Assembly: GCA_964422925.1 (NCBI GenBank)
Contig: CAYRDC010000026.1
Coordinates: 1-30,397 of the forward strand
Direction of reading: 5' to 3'
DNA from: CAYRDC01 sp964422925
GTDB lineage: Bacteria > Bacteroidota > Bacteroidia > Chitinophagales > S012-47
DNA: 30,397 nt
Shown: positions 1 through 7,463 of the stretch, piece after piece
Layout: every line of letters starts with the position of its first letter
Position numbering within the stretch: the first letter of the stretch is position 1
Made by a program: the position numbers and the translations under genes
The notes under the pieces: model-generated
Told to the model about the DNA's origin: nothing
Database searches by the model: none
Seen by the model: only the letters and a program-made list of their open reading frames with translations

Positions 1-60
1 GCGGCCGGCAGCGCCCATTTGTTCAGCCTTTCCACTAACCTGAACCGCTTTCTTCACTGA
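1..60 (+). CDS. C-terminal tail of an upstream protein (partial; possibly PorQ)
   Basis: The first frame is open from the window edge to a TGA at 58-60 and encodes about 19 residues ending SLSTNLNRFLH. The other two plus frames close earlier (at 36 and 42). The alternating polar/hydrophobic end with a late aromatic residue looks like the last strand of an outer-membrane beta-barrel. From memory, the type IX secretion gene porQ commonly sits directly upstream of cmk in Bacteroidota, so a porQ C-terminus is a reasonable guess. Only 19 residues are visible, so the identity is not established. Confidence 0.4.
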   Translation, partial: AAGSAHLFSLSTNLNRFLH

Positions 61-97
61 CCCGGCAAGATCGATTTCCTTTTTAGTTTTACAGCCG

Positions 98-793
98 ATG
101 AACCGGATCAATATCGCGATAGACGGCTACAGCTCCTGCGGCAAAAGCACCCTGGCCAAAGCCTTGGCCAGCCGGCTGGGCTATGTTTATGTGGACTCAG
201 GAGCCATGTACCGGGCGGTTACTTTGTATTTTATCCGGAACCGGGTGAATGCGGAGGATGCACTGGAAGTGGAACGTGCCCTGGAAGATATTGACATTTA
301 TTTTGAAAAGCCGGAAGGCCTGGTTTCTTCTCAAACCTATCTCAATGGTGAAAACGTTGAATCGGCCATCCGGGAGATGGAGATTTCCCGTCTGGTGAGT
401 GAGGTTAGCGCCATACCGGCTGTACGGGAAGCCATGGTAGCCCAGCAACGCGCCATCGGCCGCAACAAAGGAGTGGTAATGGACGGCCGGGACATCGGGA
501 CAGTCGTGTTCCCTGATGCCGAGCTGAAAATTTTTATGGTGGCCGACCTGGAAATCAGAGCCCGCAGAAGGTACCTTGAACTTCGTGCCCGGGATATTGA
601 CATCACCTATGAGGAGGTGCTGGAAAATGTAAAAAAACGCGACAATTACGACAGCAACCGGGCCCACAGCCCTTTAAGCAAAGCCCCGGATGCCCTGGTG
701 CTGGACAACTCGCACTTATCGGAAGAAGAGCAGCTAAAATGGGCCTTGGGCAAGGCTATGGAAGCGATAGAAAAAGCTAATAAATCATCCTGA
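98..793 (+). CDS. cmk: (d)CMP kinase (cytidylate kinase)
   Basis: Phosphorylates CMP and dCMP to the diphosphates using ATP, a cytoplasmic step of pyrimidine nucleotide salvage and supply. The 231 residues match the usual family length. A P-loop GYSSCGKS lies at residues 10-17, the CMP-binding DSGAMYRA at 33-40, GRDIGT at 130-135, and a LID-type segment with Arg181, Asp185 and Arg188 followed by SPL. The ATG at 98 puts the P-loop at the expected distance from the N-terminus. No Shine-Dalgarno is visible. A one-mismatch -7-like box (TAGTTTTA, 84-91) ends 6 nt before the ATG. ispH follows after 44 nt on the same strand, a pairing I recall as common in this phylum. Identity is secure. Confidence 0.97.
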   Translation: MNRINIAIDGYSSCGKSTLAKALASRLGYVYVDSGAMYRAVTLYFIRNRVNAEDALEVERALEDIDIYFEKPEGLVSSQTYLNGENVESAIREMEISRLVSEVSAIPAVREAMVAQQRAIGRNKGVVMDGRDIGTVVFPDAELKIFMVADLEIRARRRYLELRARDIDITYEEVLENVKKRDNYDSNRAHSPLSKAPDALVLDNSHLSEEEQLKWALGKAMEAIEKANKSS

Positions 794-837
794 CAGATGA
801 ATGAACTGAACCGTATTTATTCGAGTTATTACACCTG

Positions 838-1704
838 ATGAAAATAACCATCGATCAGCATTCAGGATTTTGTTTTGGAGTGGTTTATGCCATACAGCTG
901 GCTGAAACTTTCCTCGAGCAGGAAGGAAAGCTGTATTGCCTGGGTGATATTGTGCACAACGACCTGGAAATTGAGCGGCTGCACCAAAAAGGCCTGGAAA
1001 TAATTGACCACGAACAACTGGCAAAGCTGAAAGATTGCACGGTTTTGATCAGGGCGCACGGTGAACCGCCCGCTACCTATGAACTGGCTGTAAAAAACAA
1101 TATCCGTCTGATTGATGCCAGTTGCCCGGTAGTCCTCAAGTTGCAAAACCGGGTCAAACAAAGTCATGACCTGATGGAGGAAGAACAGGGGCAGGTGGTA
1201 ATCTATGGCAAACCAGGGCATGCAGAGGTAAACGGTATCCTTGGCCAGGTGCATGGCGATGCCATCGTCATTACCGGGCCGGAAGACCTGGACAAGATCG
1301 ATTATTCCCGCCCAGTGACGCTGTATTCTCAAACTACCCAAAGCACTTACGAATTTTACCGGATCAAAAAGGCTATCGAAGAAAAAGCCCGGGAAGAAGG
1401 CAATGAATACGTGGTCGCTAACGACACCATTTGCCGCCAGGTTTCCAACCGGGAACCTGCCTTGCGCCAGTTTGCAGCTCAAAATGATGTGATATTGTTC
1501 GTATCCGGCCGCAAAAGTTCCAACGGTAAAGTTTTGTTTGCCGTTTGCCGTGAAGTAAACGACCGCTCGTACAAGATCACCGGCCCCGGTGAACTGAATC
1601 CTGCCTGGCTGGAAAACGCAGACAGCGTGGGCATTTGCGGGGCTACCTCCACACCGATGTGGCTGATGGAGCAGGTGGCCGAAAGGGTAAAGGATTTTAT
1701 CTGA
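838..1704 (+). CDS. ispH: 4-hydroxy-3-methylbut-2-enyl diphosphate reductase
   Basis: Last enzyme of the MEP (non-mevalonate) isoprenoid pathway. It reduces HMBPP to IPP and DMAPP using an Fe-S cluster in the cytoplasm. The three cluster cysteines are visible: Cys12 in GFCFGV, Cys96 in DASCPVV and Cys199 in DTICRQ. The substrate-site residues His40, His74 and His128 and the GHAEV segment (127-131) are present, as is the C-terminal GATSTPMW signature (268-275). The length of 288 residues is normal. The start at 838 leaves the first conserved Cys at residue 12, as in homologues. It shares a strand with cmk but is followed by a separate promoter for rpsA. This gene implies that the organism makes isoprenoids by the MEP route. 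Confidence 0.97.
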   Translation: MKITIDQHSGFCFGVVYAIQLAETFLEQEGKLYCLGDIVHNDLEIERLHQKGLEIIDHEQLAKLKDCTVLIRAHGEPPATYELAVKNNIRLIDASCPVVLKLQNRVKQSHDLMEEEQGQVVIYGKPGHAEVNGILGQVHGDAIVITGPEDLDKIDYSRPVTLYSQTTQSTYEFYRIKKAIEEKAREEGNEYVVANDTICRQVSNREPALRQFAAQNDVILFVSGRKSSNGKVLFAVCREVNDRSYKITGPGELNPAWLENADSVGICGATSTPMWLMEQVAERVKDFI

Positions 1705-1742
1705 TTTTTTCGGGAATTCATTTTAAATCCCTGTAATCTTCT

Positions 1743-1750
1743 TATCTTTG
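1743..1750 (+). promoter_or_regulatory. Bacteroidota -7 promoter box for rpsA
   Basis: TATCTTTG matches the phylum consensus TAnnTTTG exactly. It lies in the ispH-rpsA gap, 51 nt upstream of the proposed rpsA start, predicting a 5' leader of roughly 45 nt. No convincing -33 element is seen. A TTG inside this box also opens the longest possible reading frame, which argues that that TTG is promoter and not start codon. Confidence 0.7.
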
Positions 1751-1783
1751 TGCCCACTTTTCAGCAAAAAGACATACTACTAC

Positions 1784-1804
1784 AAAAGGAGGACATGCAC
1801 ATTG
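1784..1804 (+). promoter_or_regulatory. Strong Shine-Dalgarno and TTG start of rpsA
   Basis: AAAAGGAGG at 1784-1792 contains a seven-base match to the canonical ribosome-binding sequence and is followed after 9 nt by an in-frame TTG at 1802-1804. None of the other gene starts in the window has a comparable purine block. An ATG at 1795 sits only 2 nt from the block and opens a four-codon frame (MHID, stop at 1807-1809) that overlaps the TTG. The SD spacing decides in favour of TTG. Confidence 0.7.
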
Positions 1805-4108
1805 ACTGAAAAACCAAATGAAAATCAACAACCTGAAATTACTCAGGAAATTAACGAATCCAACGAGCCGGTGAGCGAAAACACCGGGAATCCCGAAAAC
1901 AAAACTGAACCGACTGAAACCCCACAGGATGAGGAACCGGCAACCATTGATTCCACTGAGGAACAACCAGAAGCTGTAAACGAACCTGTGGAGAAGGAAA
2001 TGAATGAACCCGAAGAAACTACTACTGAAACAACTCCTGCTGACAATCCACCGGAAGAACCACAAACTGAACCCTCTTTAACGGAAACCGGAGAAGAAAC
2101 TTCTCAACCCGAAGCTGAAAAGACAGAAGAGAAGGAACCTGAACCGGAACCGGAAGCTTTGGAAGTGGATGCGGAATCAACCGGAAAACCGCAGGACAGC
2201 GCACACGATGACTTCGACTGGGATCAGGCCGATACCAAAATCGATGAATACGATCCCAATCAACGCGCTGAACTGGAAAAAATGTATGAGAAGACCATGA
2301 CCACTGTCACCGATGGTGAAATTACCAAAGGACTGGTGGTGGGCATTACCGATACGGATGTGGTATTGAATATCGGCTTTAAATCCGATGGAATGGTACC
2401 ATTGTCCGAATTCCGTGATATGCCGGATCTGAAGATCGGGGATGAAGTGGAAGTTTATGTGGTAAGCAAGGAAGACAAACGGGGCCAATTGGTACTTTCC
2501 CGGAAAAACGCCAAGATTCTGCGTGCCTGGGAATCGATAGTGGATGCTTACAATAACGATAAAGTGGTCACGGGTACGGTGATCAGCAAAACCAAAGGCG
2601 GGCTCATCGTGGATGTGCTGGGCCTGGAAACCTTCCTGCCCGGATCACAAATTGATGTGAAACCCATCCTCGATTATGATGCCTTTGTCGGCAAGACCAT
2701 GGAATTCAAGGTGGTCAAGATTAACGAAGCCATTAAAAATGCCGTGGTTTCGCACAAAGCCCTGATTGAAAGCGACCTGGAAGAGCAGCGGTATGAAATT
2801 ATCAGCAAACTGGAAAAAGGCCAGGTGCTGGAAGGAACCGTTAAGAACATCACCGATTTTGGCGCGTTTATCGACCTGGGTGGCGTAGACGGTCTCCTGT
2901 ATATAACGGATATTTCCTGGGGCCGGATTAACCATCCGAGTGAAGTGCTTGAGCTGAATCAGCGCATTAACGTGGTGGTACTCGACTTCGATGATGACAA
3001 AAAACGCATTTCCCTGGGGCTGAAACAGCTGCAACCCCATCCGTGGGACACGCTGGATGAATCCATTACGGAAGGAAGCAAGGTGAAAGGCAAAATCGTG
3101 AACATCGAAGACTATGGTGCCTTCCTGGAAATTGTTCCGGGCGTGGAAGGATTAATCCACGTTTCGGAGGTCAGCTGGTCAAACCATCCGATCAATGCCC
3201 GGGATTATTTCAAGCTGGGCGATGAATATGAGGCCGTAGTGGTCACCATCGACCGGGAAGAGCGGAAAATGTCGCTGAGCATCAAGCAGCTGACAGAAGA
3301 TCCCTGGTTGCATGTTGAAGAAAAATATCCGGTGGGCAGCCGCCACACCGGCATTGTCAAAAACATCACCCCGTACGGTGTGTTTGTTGAATTTGACGAT
3401 TTCTTCGGGGGCATGGTGCATATTTCGGATTTAAGCTGGATTAAACGCTACAATCACCCGAGCGAAGTGACCAAGATGGGCGAGGAGATGGAAGTGGTGG
3501 TCATCGGCATTGATAAGGAAAACCGCAAGTTGAACTTAAGCCACAAGCATATCGAGGAAGATCCGTGGGATACTTTTGAAACAGTATTTCCGGTTGGATC
3601 GGTTCATGAGGGCACGGTGATCAAGAAAGATGAAAAAGGCGGTTTGGTTCAGTTGCCGTACGGACTGGAAGGGTTCTTGCCCAAAAAGCACATGAAGAAA
3701 GCTGATGGCAATACCGTGGAAGTGGACGAAATCCTTCCGTTTATGATTCTGGAATTTGACCGGAACGACAAACGGATCATTGTTTCACATACGCGGGTGG
3801 TTTCTGAAGAGATGGAAGAAGAGAAGAGGAAGGAAAAGCGTTCTAAATCAAAGCATCGCAAGGAAACAGAAAGCACCATTACACGAATAAACCGGAAAAC
3901 CGAAAAATCTACCTTGGGCGATCTGGGTGTCCTGGAAGAGCTAAAGAAGGAGCTGGAAAAAGAGGAAAAAAAAGGCACCAGGAAAAAAAGCCCTAAGAAA
4001 GAGTCGAAGGCTGAGGATAAGGCAAAAGATGTGAAGGAAGCGGCTCCTGAAGAGGAAACTGTGGAGAAACCGGACGAAAATAAAAAGGACGGAGGCGATA
4101 AAGCGTAG
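1802..4108 (+). CDS. rpsA: 30S ribosomal protein S1, long form with acidic N-terminal extension
   Basis: RNA-binding ribosomal protein that recruits mRNA to the 30S subunit. Six S1 (OB-fold) repeats run from about residue 170 to 666. Typical cores are DFGAFIDLGGVDGL in the third, DYGAFLEIVPGVEGL in the fourth and PYGVFVEF in the fifth. The start was set at TTG 1802 because of the SD block before it, giving 768 residues beginning (M)TEKPNEN. Before the first repeat lies an extension of about 165 residues made almost entirely of E, P, T, N and Q. After the last is a 102-residue K/E-rich charged tail. From memory, S1 of this phylum is usually about 550-650 residues, so this copy is long. It has its own promoter at 1743 and a terminator at 4141. 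Family assignment is secure; the exact start is likely but not certain. Confidence 0.95.
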   Translation: MTEKPNENQQPEITQEINESNEPVSENTGNPENKTEPTETPQDEEPATIDSTEEQPEAVNEPVEKEMNEPEETTTETTPADNPPEEPQTEPSLTETGEETSQPEAEKTEEKEPEPEPEALEVDAESTGKPQDSAHDDFDWDQADTKIDEYDPNQRAELEKMYEKTMTTVTDGEITKGLVVGITDTDVVLNIGFKSDGMVPLSEFRDMPDLKIGDEVEVYVVSKEDKRGQLVLSRKNAKILRAWESIVDAYNNDKVVTGTVISKTKGGLIVDVLGLETFLPGSQIDVKPILDYDAFVGKTMEFKVVKINEAIKNAVVSHKALIESDLEEQRYEIISKLEKGQVLEGTVKNITDFGAFIDLGGVDGLLYITDISWGRINHPSEVLELNQRINVVVLDFDDDKKRISLGLKQLQPHPWDTLDESITEGSKVKGKIVNIEDYGAFLEIVPGVEGLIHVSEVSWSNHPINARDYFKLGDEYEAVVVTIDREERKMSLSIKQLTEDPWLHVEEKYPVGSRHTGIVKNITPYGVFVEFDDFFGGMVHISDLSWIKRYNHPSEVTKMGEEMEVVVIGIDKENRKLNLSHKHIEEDPWDTFETVFPVGSVHEGTVIKKDEKGGLVQLPYGLEGFLPKKHMKKADGNTVEVDEILPFMILEFDRNDKRIIVSHTRVVSEEMEEEKRKEKRSKSKHRKETESTITRINRKTEKSTLGDLGVLEELKKELEKEEKKGTRKKSPKKESKAEDKAKDVKEAAPEEETVEKPDENKKDGGDKA

Positions 4109-4140
4109 GTAGATTTTTTATATTTAAGGTTTATTAATAA

Positions 4141-4166
4141 AAAAAGCTCCCCTCGGGAGCTTTTTT
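4141..4166 (+). terminator. Rho-independent terminator after rpsA
   Basis: A perfect 6-bp stem GCTCCC/GGGAGC (4146-4151 with 4155-4160) and a 3-nt loop, extended by flanking A and T runs and followed by TTTTTT. It lies 32 nt after the rpsA stop. The A-tract upstream makes it potentially bidirectional, but no minus-strand gene ends here. Confidence 0.85.
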
Positions 4167-4170
4167 ACGT

Positions 4171-4178
4171 TATCTTTG
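4171..4178 (+). promoter_or_regulatory. -7 promoter box for the YbjQ-family gene
   Basis: TATCTTTG, an exact TAnnTTTG, only 4 nt beyond the rpsA terminator T-run and 19 nt before the ATG at 4198. The region where a -33 element would sit is occupied by the terminator hairpin. Confidence 0.65.
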
Positions 4179-4197
4179 TAAGGCAAGTACCAAAAAC

Positions 4198-4509
4198 ATG
4201 CTCATAACCACCACAGCTACCGTACCCGGTAAAGAAATCAAGGAAATATTAGGAATTGTAAAAGGCAACACTGTTCGCGCCAAACACATAGGTCGCGACA
4301 TTATGGCCGGGCTCAAAAACCTGGCCGGGGGCGAAATAAAAAGTTATACAAGTCTGCTGACCGAGGCCCGTGAGGAAGCACTGGACCGCATGATTGCCGA
4401 GGCCGAAAAGTTGAATGCTGATGCCATCATCCAGGTTCGGTTTACCACCTCACAGATTTCACAGCTGGCTGCCGAAGTGCTTGCTTACGGAACGGCTGTC
4501 AGATTTTAA
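4198..4509 (+). CDS. ybjQ: YbjQ/UPF0145 family protein
   Basis: Small cytoplasmic protein of 103 residues, the normal size for this family. The family is sometimes called a putative heavy-metal-binding domain and forms a pentameric beta/alpha fold, but its role is not established. Family marks are VKGNTVRAKHIGRDI (21-35), the GLKNLAGGEIKSYT segment, the LTEAREEALDRM helix and the ADAIIQVRF strand. No cysteine or His cluster is visible that would support metal binding here. It is transcribed alone from its own -7 box; the desaturase follows after 101 nt with no obvious shared function. Confidence 0.9.
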   Translation: MLITTTATVPGKEIKEILGIVKGNTVRAKHIGRDIMAGLKNLAGGEIKSYTSLLTEAREEALDRMIAEAEKLNADAIIQVRFTTSQISQLAAEVLAYGTAVRF

Positions 4510-4610
4510 CCAGCAGACCAGCACATTCAACAATTTTTTTTTCCTGTTTTCCGGAAACAATTCCTGACCGGGGGAATAAAACGGAACCAGACAATAAAAC
4601 CGGAAGATTC

Positions 4611-5720
4611 ATGAAACACATTGATTTAAAATTCAACCAGCAGGTCCATTCGGATTTTGCCCGGACCCTGAAACAACGGGTAAACGATTATTTTGCCGAA
4701 AGGAAGATTTCCCGCAGCGGGAATTATTCCATGGTATTGAAAACTATATTTGTCTTTACCGTGTACCTCTCGGCTTATGCGCTGATGCTATCCAACCTGT
4801 TCCCGCAGCCTTGGCAGCAGATAATGCTCTGGGCCGTGATGGGATTCGGCATTGCCGGCATCGGGCTGACGGTAATGCATGATGCCAACCATGGCGCCTA
4901 TGCCAGGAATAAGAAAATAAACCGTTATCTGGGCATGGCCCTGAACTTCGTGGGAGGTCATGCGGAATTGTGGAAGATACAACACAACATGCTGCACCAC
5001 GCCTACACCAATATTGACGGAGCCGATGAAGATATCGAAGGGCCGTCTTTCCTGCGGTTTTCGCCTTACCAGGAAAGGAAAAAGATTCACCGCTGGCAGC
5101 ATCTTTATGCTTGGTTCTTTTACGCCCTGATGACATTTTTCTGGGTAACGGGCAAGGATTTTTTGCAGCTAAACCGTTTCCGGAGGACCGGGCTCATTAC
5201 CGAAAAGAAATACCGCAAGGTAGTGGTGGACCTCATCTTCTGGAAAATCTTTTATTACGCCTACATCTTGGTGGTGCCCCTGTTCCTTGTGCAGGCCAGT
5301 CCCTGGGTGACCATAAGCGGGTTCCTGCTGATGCACGGCATAGGAGGTTTCATCCTGAGCATTATTTTCCAGCCGGCCCATGTAATACCCGCGGCCGAAT
5401 TTTCAAAGCTGGAACCGGGTAAAAGAATTGATGAACACTGGATGGTTCACCAGTTAAAGACCACAGCCGATTTTGCTCCACGCAATAAGATATTTTCCTG
5501 GCTGGTGGGGGGGCTGAACTTCCAGGTTGAACATCACCTGTTTCCCAATGTGTGCCATGTGCATTATCATAACCTGGCCAAAATTGTGAAGGAAACTACC
5601 CGGCAGTTCAACCTGCCTTACAACAGTTACAACACATTTATTTCAGCACTGGTAAATCATGCGCGCATGTTGCGCAATCTGGGGCAGGGAAAAATGAGTG
5701 CTGTTAAGGTGCGGAGTTAA
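4611..5720 (+). CDS. Membrane fatty-acid (acyl-CoA type) desaturase
   Basis: Integral-membrane di-iron desaturase that inserts a double bond into acyl chains. The three histidine boxes are intact: HDANH (90-94), HNMLHH (125-130) and QVEHH (305-309), with extra conserved His at 276 and 280. Hydrophobic segments lie near residues 42-62, 70-92, 165-182, 208-228 and 232-256. The third box begins with Gln instead of His, a feature known from front-end (delta-5/delta-6) desaturases, yet there is no cytochrome b5 domain, so an external electron donor is needed. The length of 369 residues is typical of the bacterial group. The ATG at 4611 has no SD. The 101-nt upstream gap contains a T-run and a TTTCCGGAAA palindrome (4548-4557) but no clear -7 box. 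The stop is 3 nt from that of the convergent HTH-phosphatase gene. Regiospecificity cannot be read from sequence. Confidence 0.93.
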   Translation: MKHIDLKFNQQVHSDFARTLKQRVNDYFAERKISRSGNYSMVLKTIFVFTVYLSAYALMLSNLFPQPWQQIMLWAVMGFGIAGIGLTVMHDANHGAYARNKKINRYLGMALNFVGGHAELWKIQHNMLHHAYTNIDGADEDIEGPSFLRFSPYQERKKIHRWQHLYAWFFYALMTFFWVTGKDFLQLNRFRRTGLITEKKYRKVVVDLIFWKIFYYAYILVVPLFLVQASPWVTISGFLLMHGIGGFILSIIFQPAHVIPAAEFSKLEPGKRIDEHWMVHQLKTTADFAPRNKIFSWLVGGLNFQVEHHLFPNVCHVHYHNLAKIVKETTRQFNLPYNSYNTFISALVNHARMLRNLGQGKMSAVKVRS

Positions 5721-5723
5721 AGA

Positions 5724-6455
5724 CTAATGGTTTTTGGCACGGGCCCTTTCGTCCATGGCCGGTTCGAGGTATTCGTCAATAAATTCCCGGACACAGCCAT
5801 GGCCGCCTCCTTTTATCAATACAATATCCGCAACTTCCTTTACCCGGTCCACCGCATCGCTCGGGCAGGCTGATACCCCGCTTTTAACCATGCAGTCCAG
5901 GTCGTTGATATCATCTCCAAGGAACGCCACATTATCCATGGTTATACCCATATCTGTGCACCAATCGGAGAGTATATCAATTTTCGGATGGTTGCCCGTG
6001 TATACATATTCAATGCCGAGAAATTTAGACCGTTTGTTGATCAGCTTGAAATTGTACCCGGAGCTGATCACCCCAAAGCGTACTTCCGGGTGCGTTTGGC
6101 GCAATCTTTTCAGCGCCATGCCGTCCTTGGTGTTAAAGCGTTTGATTTCATCGCCTGATTCGGCATAATACATTCCACCGTCCGTTAAAACACCATCTAT
6201 ATCCATAATAATCAGGCGAATGTCTATTTGCCGGATAATTTGGTTTTTCTTCCGGATATCCACTTTCAGGAACCGGTCAATGGTCAGGCTGAACCTGCGG
6301 GACAAGGCTATCAGTTCGTCTGTACCGGGTTCGGCCGTTCCTTGTTGATAAGCCAGTATTTTTTCCGGTGTGCTATGAATAGCCAGGGCTAATTCCTCCG
6401 GACGGATATCCTGGGTTTCCAGCAGGTAGGCGAGATTGGCGGCAAACATGGACAT
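5724..6455 (-). CDS. HTH domain fused to KdsC-like HAD phosphatase
   Basis: Residues 1-66 form an XRE/Cro-like helix-turn-helix (LAYLLETQDIRPEELALAI, then IHSTPEKILAYQQG). Residues 78-243 are a KdsC-family HAD phosphatase. The nucleophile and acid Asp85 and Asp87 lie in MDIDGVLTDGG, motif II is ISSG (130-133), Lys158 is motif III, and GDDIND (180-185) is motif IV. The C-terminal GGGHGCVREF matches the KdsC tail. KdsC removes the 8-phosphate from Kdo-8-P, but the usual Arg after motif II (SGR) is Tyr134 here, so the substrate may differ. Last gene of the minus-strand operon, starting 6 nt after the synthase stop. It could start at Met1 or Met3. The HTH could bind DNA or serve assembly; I cannot tell. 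An ordinary Kdo phosphatase remains possible. Confidence 0.85.
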   Translation of the reverse strand: MSMFAANLAYLLETQDIRPEELALAIHSTPEKILAYQQGTAEPGTDELIALSRRFSLTIDRFLKVDIRKKNQIIRQIDIRLIIMDIDGVLTDGGMYYAESGDEIKRFNTKDGMALKRLRQTHPEVRFGVISSGYNFKLINKRSKFLGIEYVYTGNHPKIDILSDWCTDMGITMDNVAFLGDDINDLDCMVKSGVSACPSDAVDRVKEVADIVLIKGGGHGCVREFIDEYLEPAMDERARAKNH

Positions 6456-6461
6456 AGGCGG

Positions 6462-7463
6462 TCAGATCATTTTTCTGCCACAAGCCTTTGCAACGGGGGC
6501 CAATTGCTTGTACAGGGTGCTGAATTGCTCAAAATCCAATTGTTGCGAAGCATCCGATTTGGCCTGTTTGGGATTCGGATGGGTTTCAATCAGAAGCCCG
6601 TCCACTCCCTGTGCCATAGCCGCTCTTGCCAGGCCGGCTACTCCGTAAGCCTGGCCGATGGCATGGCTCGGATCCACGATTACCGGCAGGTTGGTGTGCT
6701 TTTTCAGGTATTCCACACCGCAAAGATCCAGTGTAAACCGGGTTTTCTGCTCAAAGGTACGGATACCTCTTTCACAAAGTATGACATTGGGATTTCCACC
6801 CGACAGGATGAATTCAGCCGCCTGCACAAATTCCTGTAACGTGCTTCCAAACCCTCTTTTCAGCAATACCGGCTTCCGGGTTTTCCCACATTGTTTGAGT
6901 ATTCCGTGATCATACATAGCCTTGGCTCCGATCTGGATGACATCGGCATATTCTATGACCGCGTCCACATGGGTGGAATCTTTCACTTCAGTAATGATAT
7001 TCAGGCCGTATTTCTCGCGGGCAGCGGCCAATAATTTCAGCCCTTTCATGCCAAGTCCCTGGAAGCTGTAAGGGGAAGTTCTGGGTTTAAAGCAGCCCCC
7101 CCGCAAAGTGGTTATACCCAGTTTTTTCAGAAACCTGGCCGTTTGCATGATCTGCTCTTCAGATTCCACCGAGCATGGGCCCGTTATCATCAGGGTATGA
7201 TTCGTGGTGCCGCCAATGATTACCCCGTTTCCGATTTCGATGGTTCGTTTTTGCGGCTGGTACCCGGCACTGGCCAACTGGATGTCAGAATCGCTGACAT
7301 AATAAGTATCTACGTATGGCTCAATATCCGGATTGAGATGTTTCATTTTGGAGGATGTCACCAGTACGGGATGGCCGTTGCCCTGCACCAGGATCGCTTC
7401 CAGCTTTTCTGCGATCAGCCGGATCTCGCCAGCGTCTGTATCTTTTTTGAGGTGAATGATCAT
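6462..7463 (-). CDS. aroF: Type I-beta DAHP synthase-like enzyme (PEP + aldose phosphate)
   Basis: A TIM-barrel aldol synthase that condenses PEP with an aldose phosphate. Canonical members use erythrose 4-phosphate and start the shikimate pathway. The 333 residues comprise an N-terminal ferredoxin-like regulatory domain (about 1-70) and the barrel. The metal ligands are conserved: Cys97 (GPCSVE), His267 (DPSH), Glu293 (IETHP) and Asp304 (KSDASQ), as are the KPRTSPYSFQGLG loop (126-138) and LLKRG (200-204). Odd points: the nearly invariant GARNMQN is GAKAMYD at 179-185, TRNTLD is TRFTLD at 241-246, and the residues after PSH are AIGQAYG instead of a GxG-RDL type. No chorismate mutase domain is attached. 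It overlaps the upstream gene by 4 nt (ATGA), implying translational coupling. It may be the organism's DAHP synthase or a paralogue with another acceptor. Confidence 0.85.
   Translation of the reverse strand: MIIHLKKDTDAGEIRLIAEKLEAILVQGNGHPVLVTSSKMKHLNPDIEPYVDTYYVSDSDIQLASAGYQPQKRTIEIGNGVIIGGTTNHTLMITGPCSVESEEQIMQTARFLKKLGITTLRGGCFKPRTSPYSFQGLGMKGLKLLAAAREKYGLNIITEVKDSTHVDAVIEYADVIQIGAKAMYDHGILKQCGKTRKPVLLKRGFGSTLQEFVQAAEFILSGGNPNVILCERGIRTFEQKTRFTLDLCGVEYLKKHTNLPVIVDPSHAIGQAYGVAGLARAAMAQGVDGLLIETHPNPKQAKSDASQQLDFEQFSTLYKQLAPVAKACGRKMI

Noticed and set aside
1748..1801. An 18-residue longer start for rpsA at TTG 1748.
   Set aside because: That TTG is part of a perfect -7 promoter box and would lie upstream of the transcription start; the SD at 1784-1792 serves TTG 1802.
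4548..4557. TTTCCGGAAA palindrome upstream of the desaturase, considered as an operator.
   Set aside because: Only 10 bp, with no associated promoter box and no second copy seen in the window.
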